Source: Methanococcoides alaskense (GTDB lineage Archaea > Halobacteriota > Methanosarcinia > Methanosarcinales > Methanosarcinaceae). Taken from it: a DNA stretch of 64,000 nucleotides. Made by a program: the position numbers and the translations under genes. The notes below the pieces were generated by a model that saw only the letters and a program-made list of their open reading frames with translations, did no database searches and had not been told where the DNA came from. Below are positions 41,945 through 51,175 of the stretch, piece after piece (the first letter of the stretch is position 1; the number at the start of each line of letters is the position of its first letter). Where the stretch lies: assembly GCF_031454185.1 (NCBI RefSeq), contig NZ_JAVDQI010000002.1:124001-188000 (forward strand), written 5' to 3'.

Positions 41945-42847
41945 ATGGCAGCCATTTTAACAGAGTATCTTGACTCTTTTGTACGAAGTTGCGATGATAA
42001 GAAATTGATCGCGATCCCACTTGCAGTGTTGGTGCTTTCCCTTTTAGTTTCGGGGTTCGTATTTGCGACGACCGGAGCACCGGTGAAGCTTGGGATGGAA
42101 TTTGAGGGCGGAACGATGATCGCTTTTGAGACGCAGGAATCTGCAGAAGCCCTTGAGCTTGCATATTCAGCTCATTCCATTGTCGATGCCCGTAAGACCG
42201 GAGACCGTGCTATTCTACAGTTCGGCCCGATGGATGGCGAATCTCAGTCTGAGATTGAGAAGGCAATAACTTCCAAGTATAGCAGTGTGGAGATAAAACA
42301 GATAGGTGCATTGTACGGTAAGGAATTGCAGACACAGGCTTTGATAGCTCTTTGTCTTTCGTTCATAGGTATGGCCCTTGTTGTGTTCCTTATTTTCAGA
42401 ACGGCGGTACCATCACTTGCTGTGGTGCTTTCCGCATTCTCAGATATTGCCATAGCTATTGGTTTTATGAACCTTGTAGGGATCGAGCTGTCCCTTGGAA
42501 CTGTTGCAGCACTGTTGATGCTGATCGGTTATTCGGTAGACAGTGATATATTGCTGACCACTCGTGTCCTTAAGAGAAGGGGCAGTCCTGATGAGAACAT
42601 CGGGCGTGCGATGCATACCGGTATCACCATGACAACTACAACGCTTGCTGCGTTGGTCGTGATGTATATTGTTTCCACCTTCTCTTATCTGGTGACCTCT
42701 TCTGTTTCACAGATAAATCTGCTTTCCGACATTGCGATAGTCCTTATATTTGGACTGGTTGCCGATCTGATGAATACGTGGCTACTTAACACTGGTATTC
42801 TGAGATGGCATGTTCGCCGCAGTACTCCAAGGAGGAGAAGGACATGA
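41945..42847 (+). CDS. secF: Protein-export membrane protein SecF
   Basis: SecF works with SecD to drive late stages of Sec-dependent export. The 300-residue protein has one N-terminal span, an extracytoplasmic loop with GMEFEGGTMIAFE (the FEGG signature), and five further spans, with LMLIGYSVDSDILLTTR in the fourth-to-fifth region. The stop overlaps the secD start (ATGA). The gene order secF-secD is reversed compared with most bacteria but usual in archaea. Confidence 0.95.
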   Translation: MAAILTEYLDSFVRSCDDKKLIAIPLAVLVLSLLVSGFVFATTGAPVKLGMEFEGGTMIAFETQESAEALELAYSAHSIVDARKTGDRAILQFGPMDGESQSEIEKAITSKYSSVEIKQIGALYGKELQTQALIALCLSFIGMALVVFLIFRTAVPSLAVVLSAFSDIAIAIGFMNLVGIELSLGTVAALLMLIGYSVDSDILLTTRVLKRRGSPDENIGRAMHTGITMTTTTLAALVVMYIVSTFSYLVTSSVSQINLLSDIAIVLIFGLVADLMNTWLLNTGILRWHVRRSTPRRRRT

Positions 42848-44538
42848 GGGAAGAGGAAGTTCCGAAAGGATTGAAGAATGATATACGTGTCTGGTTACTG
42901 ATCGCGGCTGTAGTTCTCTCTGTTGTGATGATAGGTCCGGGCTACTCTGCTGAGGAGGGTCTGAACACTGATCTTAATTATGGTCTTGATCTTGAAGGTG
43001 GTTCATGGATACAGATCAAGTTGCAGGGTGCCGTTACTCAACTGGATGCCGACATCTCAATGCTGGTAACCGAAATAGTGGAGTCTGCGATCGATGCTCC
43101 TATAGAGATCATAAGTGTTACAGGGGATGAAGGTGAGGGATATTCCAATGATGGCAATACTGTCACTTTCACGACCAGTACATATGTCTCTGGCCTCCAG
43201 ATGGACCTTTTGGGTCTTGGGGCATCCGATATCTCATTTTCTGATGATACAAGTAGCATCGTGCTTTCCACTAACAAACAAACCCTTATAATGCAATATC
43301 TTTCCAAGGCTCTCAATACTGAGGTTGTTCCTCTTTTTGTTGGGGATGGTGTTGAGTACGAGATCCGTACAGCTGTCTCTCTGGAAGAATTACAGACATT
43401 GATGGTCCCTGTTGGAGGCAATGTCCTTACAGGAAGTGGCGGGGATGTGATATTCAGGGAAGGTGTCAGGACAGAGACCCGGGACATGACGCGTGATATC
43501 CTTAGTGAAAAGCTGAATTCCCTTGGTCTTAAGGATATACCTGTGCGTACGGTTGGCGAGGAGTATATACTGATCGATTTTGCAGGTACTGATCTTACTA
43601 CGGCAAAGGAGATCGTAGAGAAGCCAGGCAAGTTCGAGATACGCATGCAAACCACTGGAAATGAAAGTGTGCATGTACTTTATGGCGATTCTATAGAAAA
43701 AGTGGGTATTGTTACCCAGATGGATGGTCACTGGAACACTCCTTTCACTCTCGATGAGGATGGTGCTTTTGCTTTGCAGAAGATCGCCATTGAGACCGGG
43801 GCTATCGCTGATCCTAATTCTCATCTGCTCTACATGTACCTGGATGACAATGAGGTATATGGTGCACCATTGAGCTATTCCGCGGCTTCAGCACTGGACG
43901 AACATCCTATCTATTCCTGGCAGGCTTCTACGGGTGCCGATGAGGATGGTAAAACTCAGGCAGACCAGCTTCAGATACATTTGCGTGCAGGTGCGTTGCC
44001 TGTTAATGTCGTGCTCATGGGCTCCGGTCAGGTGGATGCAGCATTAGGTGATCAGTTCAAGAGGCAGGTGGTTTTAGCAGGGCTTTTCGCATTGTTGGCA
44101 GTGGCTGTAGTGGTGTTCAGGAGATACCATCAAAAAGAGATCCTGTTGCCTATGGTGGGTACTTCTCTCTGTGAGGTCATAATTATACTTGGTTTTGCTG
44201 GCGCTGTTAACTGGCAGCTTGACCTTCCGGCAATAGCTGGTATTATTGCGGCTATCGGTACGGGTATCGACCATCTTGTGATCATCACGGATGAAGTTCT
44301 GTATGAAGGCAAGCTTCCATCCACCAAGGTCTACATGGAAAGGATCTCCAAGGCATTTGCTATTATATTTGCAGCTGCAGCGACAACGACAATTGCTATG
44401 TCACCTCTGGTGGTCATGGGATTCGGTGCTCTCAGGGGATTTGCCATCACTACAATAATTGGTGTGCTTATCGGTGTGCTTATTGCAAGACCTGTATATG
44501 GCAAAGTGATCAAAGTGGTCCTTGACAAAGCAGAGTGA
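42844..44538 (+). CDS. secD: Protein-export membrane protein SecD
   Basis: Partner of SecF, 564 residues with six spans. The periplasm-equivalent domain (about residues 45-385) begins with LNYGLDLEGGSWIQIKL and contains the repeated beta-alpha P1 modules; the membrane half (from about 395) has GIIAAIGTGIDHLVIITDEV. The frame is open upstream, but ATG 42844 follows a strong AAGGAGG (about 42829-42835) and overlaps the secF stop by four bases. Archaea lack SecA, so SecDF may provide pulling force; that is family knowledge, not shown here. Confidence 0.95.
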   Translation: MREEEVPKGLKNDIRVWLLIAAVVLSVVMIGPGYSAEEGLNTDLNYGLDLEGGSWIQIKLQGAVTQLDADISMLVTEIVESAIDAPIEIISVTGDEGEGYSNDGNTVTFTTSTYVSGLQMDLLGLGASDISFSDDTSSIVLSTNKQTLIMQYLSKALNTEVVPLFVGDGVEYEIRTAVSLEELQTLMVPVGGNVLTGSGGDVIFREGVRTETRDMTRDILSEKLNSLGLKDIPVRTVGEEYILIDFAGTDLTTAKEIVEKPGKFEIRMQTTGNESVHVLYGDSIEKVGIVTQMDGHWNTPFTLDEDGAFALQKIAIETGAIADPNSHLLYMYLDDNEVYGAPLSYSAASALDEHPIYSWQASTGADEDGKTQADQLQIHLRAGALPVNVVLMGSGQVDAALGDQFKRQVVLAGLFALLAVAVVVFRRYHQKEILLPMVGTSLCEVIIILGFAGAVNWQLDLPAIAGIIAAIGTGIDHLVIITDEVLYEGKLPSTKVYMERISKAFAIIFAAAATTTIAMSPLVVMGFGALRGFAITTIIGVLIGVLIARPVYGKVIKVVLDKAE

Positions 44539-44559
44539 TGGTTGTTTGGAGGTTGTTCA

Positions 44560-45585
44560 ATGAAGGATCTATGGACTGTAAAATACCGGCCTCAGAAGCT
44601 TGAGGATATTGTGGGGAACGGTGAATCTGTAAATTCTCTCGTTCGTCTTGTGGATTCGGGCAACCTTCCCCATCTTGTTTTTCATGGGCCGGTGAATTCC
44701 GGTAAGTCTTCCACAGCGTTCGCTTTGGCATACGAGCTCTATGGGGAATACTATGAGAACAATTTCACTTACTTCAATGGTTCTGATTTCTTTGATCAGG
44801 GGAAACGCTATCTTGTGAGGGATAAGCGTTTTGTTCACATTATAGGTACCGATGACCCCAAAAAGATATATTCCAGTGTTATTTCCATATTCAAGGAAGT
44901 CATAAATGAATTTGCAGGCATGGGTTCATTAGATGCAGATTATAAGATAATCTTCATCGACAATGTTGAATCTCTGGAAACGAGTGCCCAACACGCTTTA
45001 AGGCGCATGATGGAAAAATATACCAGGACCTGCAGGTTCATATTATCTACCACGCAACCTTCAAAACTGATAGCTCCTTTGCGTTCCAGGGGGCTGGAAC
45101 TGTTCTTTACTTATGTGCCGGACGATGCACTCCGGGCATTTGTGATCTCGGTGGCAGAGAAGGAAGGCATCTCTATATCGGATGATGGTTACGATGCTCT
45201 GCTTTATTATGCAGGGGGTGATATTTCCAAAGCCCTTCTTACACTTCAGTTCGCGGTCATGAACCATCCTGGGAAAACCATCACAGGGGATATTCTTTAT
45301 GAGGAAGCGTTAGTCGATGTGTCCAAAAATGTGACCGAGCTTCATAATGCTGCTATTGAGCATGATATACTGAATGCACGAAAACTGATAGATACGCTTC
45401 TTATCGAAGAAGGTTTTACAGGGGGCGAGGTGTTGCAACAGTTACATTCTGTGGTAGTGGATTCTGGTAGGGGCGAAAGTGAGATCGCAAGGGCCATCTG
45501 CAGTCTAGCTGATACAGATGCCATGGTCATCGACAGTGCGAATCCACGGATCCATCTGGAGAAGTTGGTCCTGGAACTTTATTAA
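44560..45585 (+). CDS. Clamp-loader subunit, divergent RFC small subunit (RfcS2-like)
   Basis: AAA+ protein of 341 residues, related to the small subunit of replication factor C that loads PCNA. The start KDLWTVKYRPQKLEDIVGN is classical. Walker A is GPVNSGKS (43-50), intact as P-loop. Walker B reads IIFIDN (130-135), with Asn in place of the catalytic Glu, and the SRC motif reads SRG (176-178) with the arginine kept. These changes suggest ATP binding with weak hydrolysis, like the second small subunit of the three-subunit RFC described in Methanosarcina. ATG 44560 follows GGAGGT by 6 bases. It precedes elp3 by 14 bases. Confidence 0.88.
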   Translation: MKDLWTVKYRPQKLEDIVGNGESVNSLVRLVDSGNLPHLVFHGPVNSGKSSTAFALAYELYGEYYENNFTYFNGSDFFDQGKRYLVRDKRFVHIIGTDDPKKIYSSVISIFKEVINEFAGMGSLDADYKIIFIDNVESLETSAQHALRRMMEKYTRTCRFILSTTQPSKLIAPLRSRGLELFFTYVPDDALRAFVISVAEKEGISISDDGYDALLYYAGGDISKALLTLQFAVMNHPGKTITGDILYEEALVDVSKNVTELHNAAIEHDILNARKLIDTLLIEEGFTGGEVLQQLHSVVVDSGRGESEIARAICSLADTDAMVIDSANPRIHLEKLVLELY

Positions 45586-45599
45586 ATCTGGTTTTGAAT

Positions 45600-47246
45600 A
45601 TGACATCGGAAGTTAATGATAATTTCAGGGTTGCATGCCGAAAGTTGCTGGACATGGTGCTTGACGGGGATATCTCTGATGAGAAGCAATTGACCAAAGC
45701 GAAGAAGGTTATCAGCAAAGAGTACAAGCTGTCCACTCTTCCTAAACATCCTGATATTATCAGGGTAGGGACGGATGAAGAGCAGAAGCTTGTTCGTGAT
45801 CTTCTTCGCCGAAAGCCTGTTCGGACGATCTCGGGAGTGGCGGTCATAGCGGCAATGACATCTCCATGTGAATGTCCTCATGGGGTCTGTATACCTTGCC
45901 CGGGGGGCCCGAAGTCCTCTTTCAATTCCCCTCAAAGCTATATGGGCAGGGAACCTGCCACAATGAGGGCGATGCAATATGAGTACGATCCTTATCGCAT
46001 TGTCTCTGGCCGTCTTTCTCAGTTAAAGCATATAGGTCATGATGTGGGCAAGGCAGAGCTTATTGTCATGGGTGGTACGTTCTCTTCACGTGCTATCGAT
46101 TACCAGGAATGGTACACTAAGAGATGCCTTGAGGCCATGAACGATTTTTCCGGTACACAGTGGCGTGAAGATGTAAAAGTTATCGGGGATTCCATTCCTT
46201 ATGTGACGGTCGAAGATGTCCAGAAGGCGAACGAGACCGCCATGGTCCGTAATACCGGTATAACCTTTGAGACAAGACCGGATTGGACTAATGCCGATCA
46301 TGTGGACCGGATGCTTAAGCTGGGTGCTACCAAGGTCGAGATCGGTGTGCAAAGTGTATATGATTTCGTGCTTGAGAGGATGCGGAGGGGGCATAGTGTT
46401 CAGGACTCGGTGGATTCGAACCGGGTGCTGCGGGATAGTGCACTGAAGGTAGGTTTCCATATGATGCCTCATCTTCCGGGAATGGACTCTGCAAGGGACC
46501 TTCGGGGATTCAAGAAGCTGTTCTCTGATAGTAATTTCATGCCGGATTATCTTAAGATATATCCTACACTGGTGACGGAAGGTACTGAGCTTTATGATAT
46601 GTGGTCGAGAGGGGAATATGAGGCTCTCGGTGACGAGGAGGCTATCGAACTTCTGGCGGATATCAAGGCAATTATGCCGAAGTGGGTCCGTATGCAGCGT
46701 ATACAGAGGGATATCCCGTCCCCGCAGATATTCGCAGGTGTGAAGAAAAGTAATATAAGACAGCTTGCGAAGGAACGTCTTGAGTCAAGGGGTGTTAAGT
46801 GTAAGTGTATCCGTTGCAGGGAAGTCGGTCATAATTTCCTCAAAGGGAATGAACCTGATGTTGATAGTATAGAGCTTACCATCGATACCTATGATTCCTG
46901 TGGCGGAAAGGAACATTTCCTTTCGTTCGAGGATGTAAGTACTGATATTCTGATAGGTTTCTTACGTCTTCGGTTCCCGAATACGCCTCACAGGGAAGAA
47001 TTGCAGGATGCTGCACTGGTAAGGGAGCTTCATGTGTATGGTTCTATGGTCCCGGTGGGCAAAGGTGCTGAGGGCATGGACTGGCAGCATAAAGGCTATG
47101 GTGCCGAACTGTTGGAAAATGCAGAACTTCTGGCAAAGGATGCAGGTTACTCAAAGATCTCTATTATCAGTGGCATTGGTGTAAGGCAGTATTATCGCAA
47201 GTTTGGTTATTATCGCGATGGTGTGTATATGTCTAAAATGATATGA
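45600..47246 (+). CDS. elp3: tRNA uridine(34) modification enzyme Elp3
   Basis: Radical SAM/acetyltransferase fusion that forms the 5-carbonylmethyl-type modification of wobble uridine. The cluster motif is in CECPHGVCIPC (about residues 92-102), followed by GGTFSSR and the TIM-barrel core; a GNAT domain fills the last 130 residues (acetyl-CoA loop near QHKGYGAELL, end YYRDGVYMSKMI). Length of 548 fits archaeal Elp3. TTG 45594 would add two residues. It probably shares a transcript with the RFC-like gene. Confidence 0.95.
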   Translation: MTSEVNDNFRVACRKLLDMVLDGDISDEKQLTKAKKVISKEYKLSTLPKHPDIIRVGTDEEQKLVRDLLRRKPVRTISGVAVIAAMTSPCECPHGVCIPCPGGPKSSFNSPQSYMGREPATMRAMQYEYDPYRIVSGRLSQLKHIGHDVGKAELIVMGGTFSSRAIDYQEWYTKRCLEAMNDFSGTQWREDVKVIGDSIPYVTVEDVQKANETAMVRNTGITFETRPDWTNADHVDRMLKLGATKVEIGVQSVYDFVLERMRRGHSVQDSVDSNRVLRDSALKVGFHMMPHLPGMDSARDLRGFKKLFSDSNFMPDYLKIYPTLVTEGTELYDMWSRGEYEALGDEEAIELLADIKAIMPKWVRMQRIQRDIPSPQIFAGVKKSNIRQLAKERLESRGVKCKCIRCREVGHNFLKGNEPDVDSIELTIDTYDSCGGKEHFLSFEDVSTDILIGFLRLRFPNTPHREELQDAALVRELHVYGSMVPVGKGAEGMDWQHKGYGAELLENAELLAKDAGYSKISIISGIGVRQYYRKFGYYRDGVYMSKMI

Positions 47247-47399
47247 AGGGTTGCTAATATCTTTCATTCATTTTGTTTTTTTTTCAATCTGTTGTATTAC
47301 TGTAAGCCTTCAATACATTTATATTAAAGAATGTCGTAATTGGTATAATTGTTCCTTAATTATATCTGTAGTATCCAATAATAATGTTGGCGGGATCAT

Positions 47400-47747
47400 A
47401 TGACCGATAATTCATCAACTGAAGAAATGATCAGGCTCCTTCGTGAGATCAGTGGCAAACTGGACCGTATCCTTATACAGGGGTCAGTTGATAAAGAATC
47501 GGATGATGGTATTTTAGATGTTCTGGATGTTATGACATTGCTCACTTTGCCAGACCATTTACGTACGACTGCAACAGCCCTTTTTGAGCTGGGTTCGGCT
47601 ACGGCAGACGAGCTTGCAGAGAGAACCAATAAAGAGAGAGCTGTTGAAAGCAATTATCTGAACCAATTGGTACGAATGGGCCATGTTGCAAAGAACAGGA
47701 ATGGTAGGAAAGTATATTTTAGTATTGGGGAAGGGCTGGGTAAGTGA
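47400..47747 (+). CDS. Winged-helix DNA-binding protein
   Basis: A 115-residue protein with an N-terminal helical region (MIRLLREISGKLDRILIQG, likely a dimerising helix) and a winged-helix domain (about 45-110) with LPDHLRTTATALFELGSATADELA, recognition helix VESNYLNQLVRMG and wing RNGRKVYFSIGEG. It lies 153 bases after elp3 and 156 before the ParA/MinD-like gene on the same strand. It may regulate that neighbour; no operator could be proved, although AT-rich imperfect inverted repeats lie at about 47775-47827. Confidence 0.78.
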   Translation: MTDNSSTEEMIRLLREISGKLDRILIQGSVDKESDDGILDVLDVMTLLTLPDHLRTTATALFELGSATADELAERTNKERAVESNYLNQLVRMGHVAKNRNGRKVYFSIGEGLGK

Positions 47748-47903
47748 AACGAGCTCAGCAATCTGATTATTGAGTTGAAATATGATGTCATTTATATCAT
47801 TTTAAGTAAAGTAAACTTTATTACTAATCAATTGTAATTTTGAATTATTTTATATACAAGTTTAATCATTTATCTAATTGCAACTCTACAATATTGAAGG
47901 GAT

Positions 47904-48659
47904 ATGGATATGGCAGTGACAATTGCGATACATTCTTATAAAGGCGGTTCCGGTAAAACCTCGTTTGCAATTAATCTTGCATCTGCATATGCATCTGTTG
48001 GAAAGAGCGTATGCCTTCTGGATGTTGATCTAAAGGCGCCTAGTTCATTCAATTATCTGCTTCCTGAAGGTAAACACTGGGTCAATGATATCTTTGAAGG
48101 GCGATACGGTGTCATGGATGTGGTCAAGGATGTCAGCAAGGAAATGGGTACCAAGGGCGCGTTCTATGTTGGCTATTCTAATCCTGATATTCTTGCTGTA
48201 CGTGAGGTTTCAAGCAAGGATCGAAAATGGCAGTCAAAAGCATTGAAACTCTTGATGGCTGCTAAGAAGGACCTTTCGAATGCAGGTATAGATGTTGTTA
48301 TTCTGGATACTGGCGCTGGTGTGGATTTTACTTCCGTCAATGCAATTGCAGTTGCAGACCATGTTATCTCGGTGGGCAGGCCGGGGGCTTCCAGGCAGAG
48401 GTTGATGGAGCAGGTCATTGGAGGTGTCTATATGCCTCTGGATAAGGATTGTTATATTATTGAGAATATGTGTCATAGTGACAATCCTACTGATATTTCA
48501 GGTAAAAAGTTCGATCTTCCGGTTCTGGCATCTATCTCCTGTATGTGTGATGTTGCTGTCCGGGGTGATAATGAGGTCCTGGTACTTACGGAACCGGGCC
48601 ATATGTTCTCAAAGAAAATTTACGATATCATGGAATCTCTTGACAAGATAACTTCCTGA
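47904..48659 (+). CDS. ParA/MinD-family ATPase
   Basis: A 251-residue ATPase with the deviant Walker A KGGSGKTS (residues 13-20), the switch VCLLDVDLKAPSS and VVILDTGAGVDFTS. The C-terminal third has cysteines in ENMCHSD and SISCMCDV, unusual for ParA/MinD. AAGGG before ATG 47904 gives the start; ATG 47910 is close behind. No ParB, MinE or plasmid gene is nearby, only the winged-helix gene upstream. The role could be positioning, signalling or cofactor insertion. Confidence 0.85.
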   Translation: MDMAVTIAIHSYKGGSGKTSFAINLASAYASVGKSVCLLDVDLKAPSSFNYLLPEGKHWVNDIFEGRYGVMDVVKDVSKEMGTKGAFYVGYSNPDILAVREVSSKDRKWQSKALKLLMAAKKDLSNAGIDVVILDTGAGVDFTSVNAIAVADHVISVGRPGASRQRLMEQVIGGVYMPLDKDCYIIENMCHSDNPTDISGKKFDLPVLASISCMCDVAVRGDNEVLVLTEPGHMFSKKIYDIMESLDKITS

Positions 48660-48690
48660 TCATCAACAAATATGGTTTCTCTATTTTAAC

Positions 48691-50241
48691 GTTTGAGCGG
48701 GAAGCCCCCCTCCTCAAGCAGCCGAAGGCTGCTAGGTAGGGGATGAAAGCGATTCTAACTATATGAAAACAGCATCTGATGCCAGCATTTTAATAGTTTT
48801 GTAACATTTATAAAATCTGGAGATATTATTATATGCAGTTAACCCTACCGATTCAGATCCATCCTACTTTAGAACAGGAGACTGTTCTATGGAGCCTTTC
48901 TGAAAAGTGTAGATTGATATATAATTTCGGGTTAACTGAACGACGTGAAGTATATAAGAACAAATCCAAAATCAGTTACATTAAACAACAGAACGATCTA
49001 CCCAAGACTAAACAAACTTATCCTGAATACACATGGGTATATTCAAAAGTCTTACAGGGTACATTGAAGTGTCTTGATAACGATTATAGATCGTTCTTCA
49101 ACTTAAAGAAGAACGGTGATAAGAAAGCAAGATCACCTGGGTTCAAAGGTAAGCATTATTTCACGACAATGCTCTACAATCAATCGGGATTTGAAATATC
49201 CGATTCAAACGGTCATGTTGTTGTACGAAAATCAATGGATACCAGGATCAAACAACCAATATCAACGTATACTGAACACGATCAACTGTATATTGATCTT
49301 TCACATAAACATCCATCCAAAATACCATTGAAATTCGAACTTCCTGTTGAATTATTAGACAAGAGAATATTCAAGCATGCTGTGACAATCGACCAGGTCA
49401 ATGTTTATCAGAAAGACAACAAGTTTTACATTTCAATTACATACGGTGTACCATCGATCCAGTTCAACAACAATGATACATATCTTGCTATTGATATTGG
49501 TGTATCCAAACAGACCATGGTTGATACGGACGGTAATTTCACTGAACTTATTAACCGACGACCCGATAAATACTGGGAACCTAAAGTTCAGCAGGTCCAA
49601 TCAAGACGGGACCATTGCCTGAAGAACAGCAGGAAATGGAACTTGTTACACGGTAATTTGAAAAAGATGAAACGTAAATCATCTGATCAATTGAAAGATA
49701 ACCAACATAAGATTACCAAACGTATCATTGAAAATAACGATGCTAAAGTGATCATCGTAGGTAAACTGGATGTCAAAGGTATGGCATCAAGTAAACCTGA
49801 TGATAAAAAGTACAATAAAAGTGTACACCGAGGTACCCATAACTCAGGACATATGGGACGATTTGCTCAATTCTTGACCTACAAAGCTGAACAAGCAGGT
49901 AAGAGAATAATAAGAATTGATGAATCATATACTTCAAAGATGTGCTGTGTATGTGGATCCTTAAAAGACATGTCACTTAACGATAGGACTTACGAGTGTG
50001 AAGTCTGTGGCAATGTTCTTAACAGGGATTGCAATAGTTCAGTAAACATCATATTGAGGTACTTCAAACATAATGCTCTGTGGACGAGCTATCAACAAAT
50101 AATTGATAATCTGCGACAAACAGGTTTACTGATCGGGATAATTCCTAACGGATTAATCTCGAAATGACGTAAATACTCGCAGGAAGCTCCTTCCTCAAAT
50201 CAACGTGCCTTCGGGACGGTGATTAGGGGGGAGTAGTTCAC
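48691..50241 (+). mobile_element. IS1341-type element (IS200/IS605 family, tnpB only)
   Basis: The element contains tnpB and no tnpA. The left end (from about 48691, just after ATTTTAAC) holds GGGAAGCCCCC and a hairpin AGCAGCC-GAA-GGCTGCT (48717-48733) enclosed by CCCC/GGGG. The right end after tnpB has CGTGCC-TTCG-GGACG as a hairpin and ends GGAGTAGTTCAC (to 50241). The guide (omega) RNA would be expected to overlap the tnpB 3' end and the right end. Boundaries are approximate. It ends 6 bases before the stop codon of the convergent membrane-protein gene. It needs a tnpA from elsewhere to move. Confidence 0.8.
48833..50167 (+). CDS. tnpB: TnpB-family RNA-guided nuclease homologue, altered RuvC-II site
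   Basis: A 444-residue OrfB/TnpB protein. RuvC-I Asp is D221 (LAIDIGVSK), RuvC-III Asp is D399 (NRDCNSS), and the zinc finger CxxC pairs are C371/C374 and C389/C392. At the RuvC-II position the usual ExL motif is IIVGKLDVKGM, so Gly310 replaces the catalytic Glu. A glutamate occurs instead at E364 in RIDESYTSK just before the zinc finger, as in a TnpB subgroup in which I recall the acidic residue to be relocated. So it is either a rearranged active nuclease or inactive. Codons (many CAA, ATC, GAA) and higher AT suggest recent arrival. Confidence 0.9.
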   Translation: MQLTLPIQIHPTLEQETVLWSLSEKCRLIYNFGLTERREVYKNKSKISYIKQQNDLPKTKQTYPEYTWVYSKVLQGTLKCLDNDYRSFFNLKKNGDKKARSPGFKGKHYFTTMLYNQSGFEISDSNGHVVVRKSMDTRIKQPISTYTEHDQLYIDLSHKHPSKIPLKFELPVELLDKRIFKHAVTIDQVNVYQKDNKFYISITYGVPSIQFNNNDTYLAIDIGVSKQTMVDTDGNFTELINRRPDKYWEPKVQQVQSRRDHCLKNSRKWNLLHGNLKKMKRKSSDQLKDNQHKITKRIIENNDAKVIIVGKLDVKGMASSKPDDKKYNKSVHRGTHNSGHMGRFAQFLTYKAEQAGKRIIRIDESYTSKMCCVCGSLKDMSLNDRTYECEVCGNVLNRDCNSSVNIILRYFKHNALWTSYQQIIDNLRQTGLLIGIIPNGLISK

Positions 50242-50247
50242 ATGAGA

Positions 50248-50997
50248 TCATTTGCTGTTCTCTTTATCGATGAGATCTTTTACATCATCAACGTAACTGA
50301 ATAGCTCATCCCTTTTTTTATGTTCGACCTTGTCCTGAAATGTCTCTGATTCCATTAGTGTGCTCTGGAGTGCAATAATTAAAAGATATACGATCGCAGC
50401 AGCAGCAAATGCAAGTGTTATCCTTTCAATTGGATAGATGGTCACCACGGATGCGAACATCTGTGGGGGAATGTCAAAGAGAATTGCCGCTGTTATGCTA
50501 CCTGCAAGGTGGTCTGCAAGGATGGCAATTAGGGTCGTAAATAGGAGAAATGCGAATGTGTATACATTTCCTGTCCTGTTACGATATTTATGGTGAAATA
50601 GGATAAAGCCGCCAAGAACTAAAATGTGGAACCATGGCCAGTAGAATAATTCCCTTCCTATTGGGGTAATGTACCACCCAAGGATAAGTATGCTGAACAA
50701 TACCATTGCAGCTTTCTCTCTTTTTGAAATGCACAGTCCTGTCACAACGGAAGCCATTGCTACGAAGAACGGTGTGAGGAGATGGAACATATCCGGGCTT
50801 TGATCTCTTATGATCACATGTCCCATTATGCCGGCAAAAGATGCGATGGCACCCCAGAATGGGCCCAGGAGAAATCCGTTCAGTGCACCAAATGATACCA
50901 CTGAACTTATTCTGGCACCTTCTATGCCGATGAGGTTCTCAAAATCAGGTAGCCAACTTGCGAAATATGTGGCTACTATTGCGGATAATAGGTACAT
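50248..50997 (-). CDS. Multi-pass membrane protein, possibly ECF S-component-like
   Basis: A 249-residue membrane protein with about six spans. Segments FGALNGFLLGPFWGAIAS and LADHLAGSITAAILF followed by YPIERITLAFAAA recall small-molecule S-components of ECF importers, but the match is from memory and weak. The frame opens at GTG 51048, yet a minus-strand TATA box at 51031-51038 predicts a start near 51008, so ATG 50997 is more likely. A charged C-terminal tail (DKVEHKKRDELFSYVDDVKD) is cytoplasmic. The tnpB element ends six bases beyond its stop codon. Confidence 0.65.
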   Translation of the reverse strand: MYLLSAIVATYFASWLPDFENLIGIEGARISSVVSFGALNGFLLGPFWGAIASFAGIMGHVIIRDQSPDMFHLLTPFFVAMASVVTGLCISKREKAAMVLFSILILGWYITPIGRELFYWPWFHILVLGGFILFHHKYRNRTGNVYTFAFLLFTTLIAILADHLAGSITAAILFDIPPQMFASVVTIYPIERITLAFAAAAIVYLLIIALQSTLMESETFQDKVEHKKRDELFSYVDDVKDLIDKENSK

Positions 50998-51136
50998 CAA
51001 TGTAAGTTTCCTTTTTTTAATAAGGTTGTTATATATATCTATTATCACATTATTCCATTTGTTCTACAAATATATATAATGAATTAGGAATGCCTTTTTT
51101 ATATTTTATGCCTTACTGCAAATTTTCCATCAGAAC

Positions 51137-51148
51137 TAATATATATAG
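51137..51148 (+). promoter_or_regulatory. TATA box of the fae-hps gene
   Basis: TAATATATATAG predicts a start near 51169, within 10 bases of ATG 51176, so the mRNA is almost leaderless. Confidence 0.6.
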
Positions 51149-51175
51149 TCATAGCAATTTAGCGCATTGATAACT

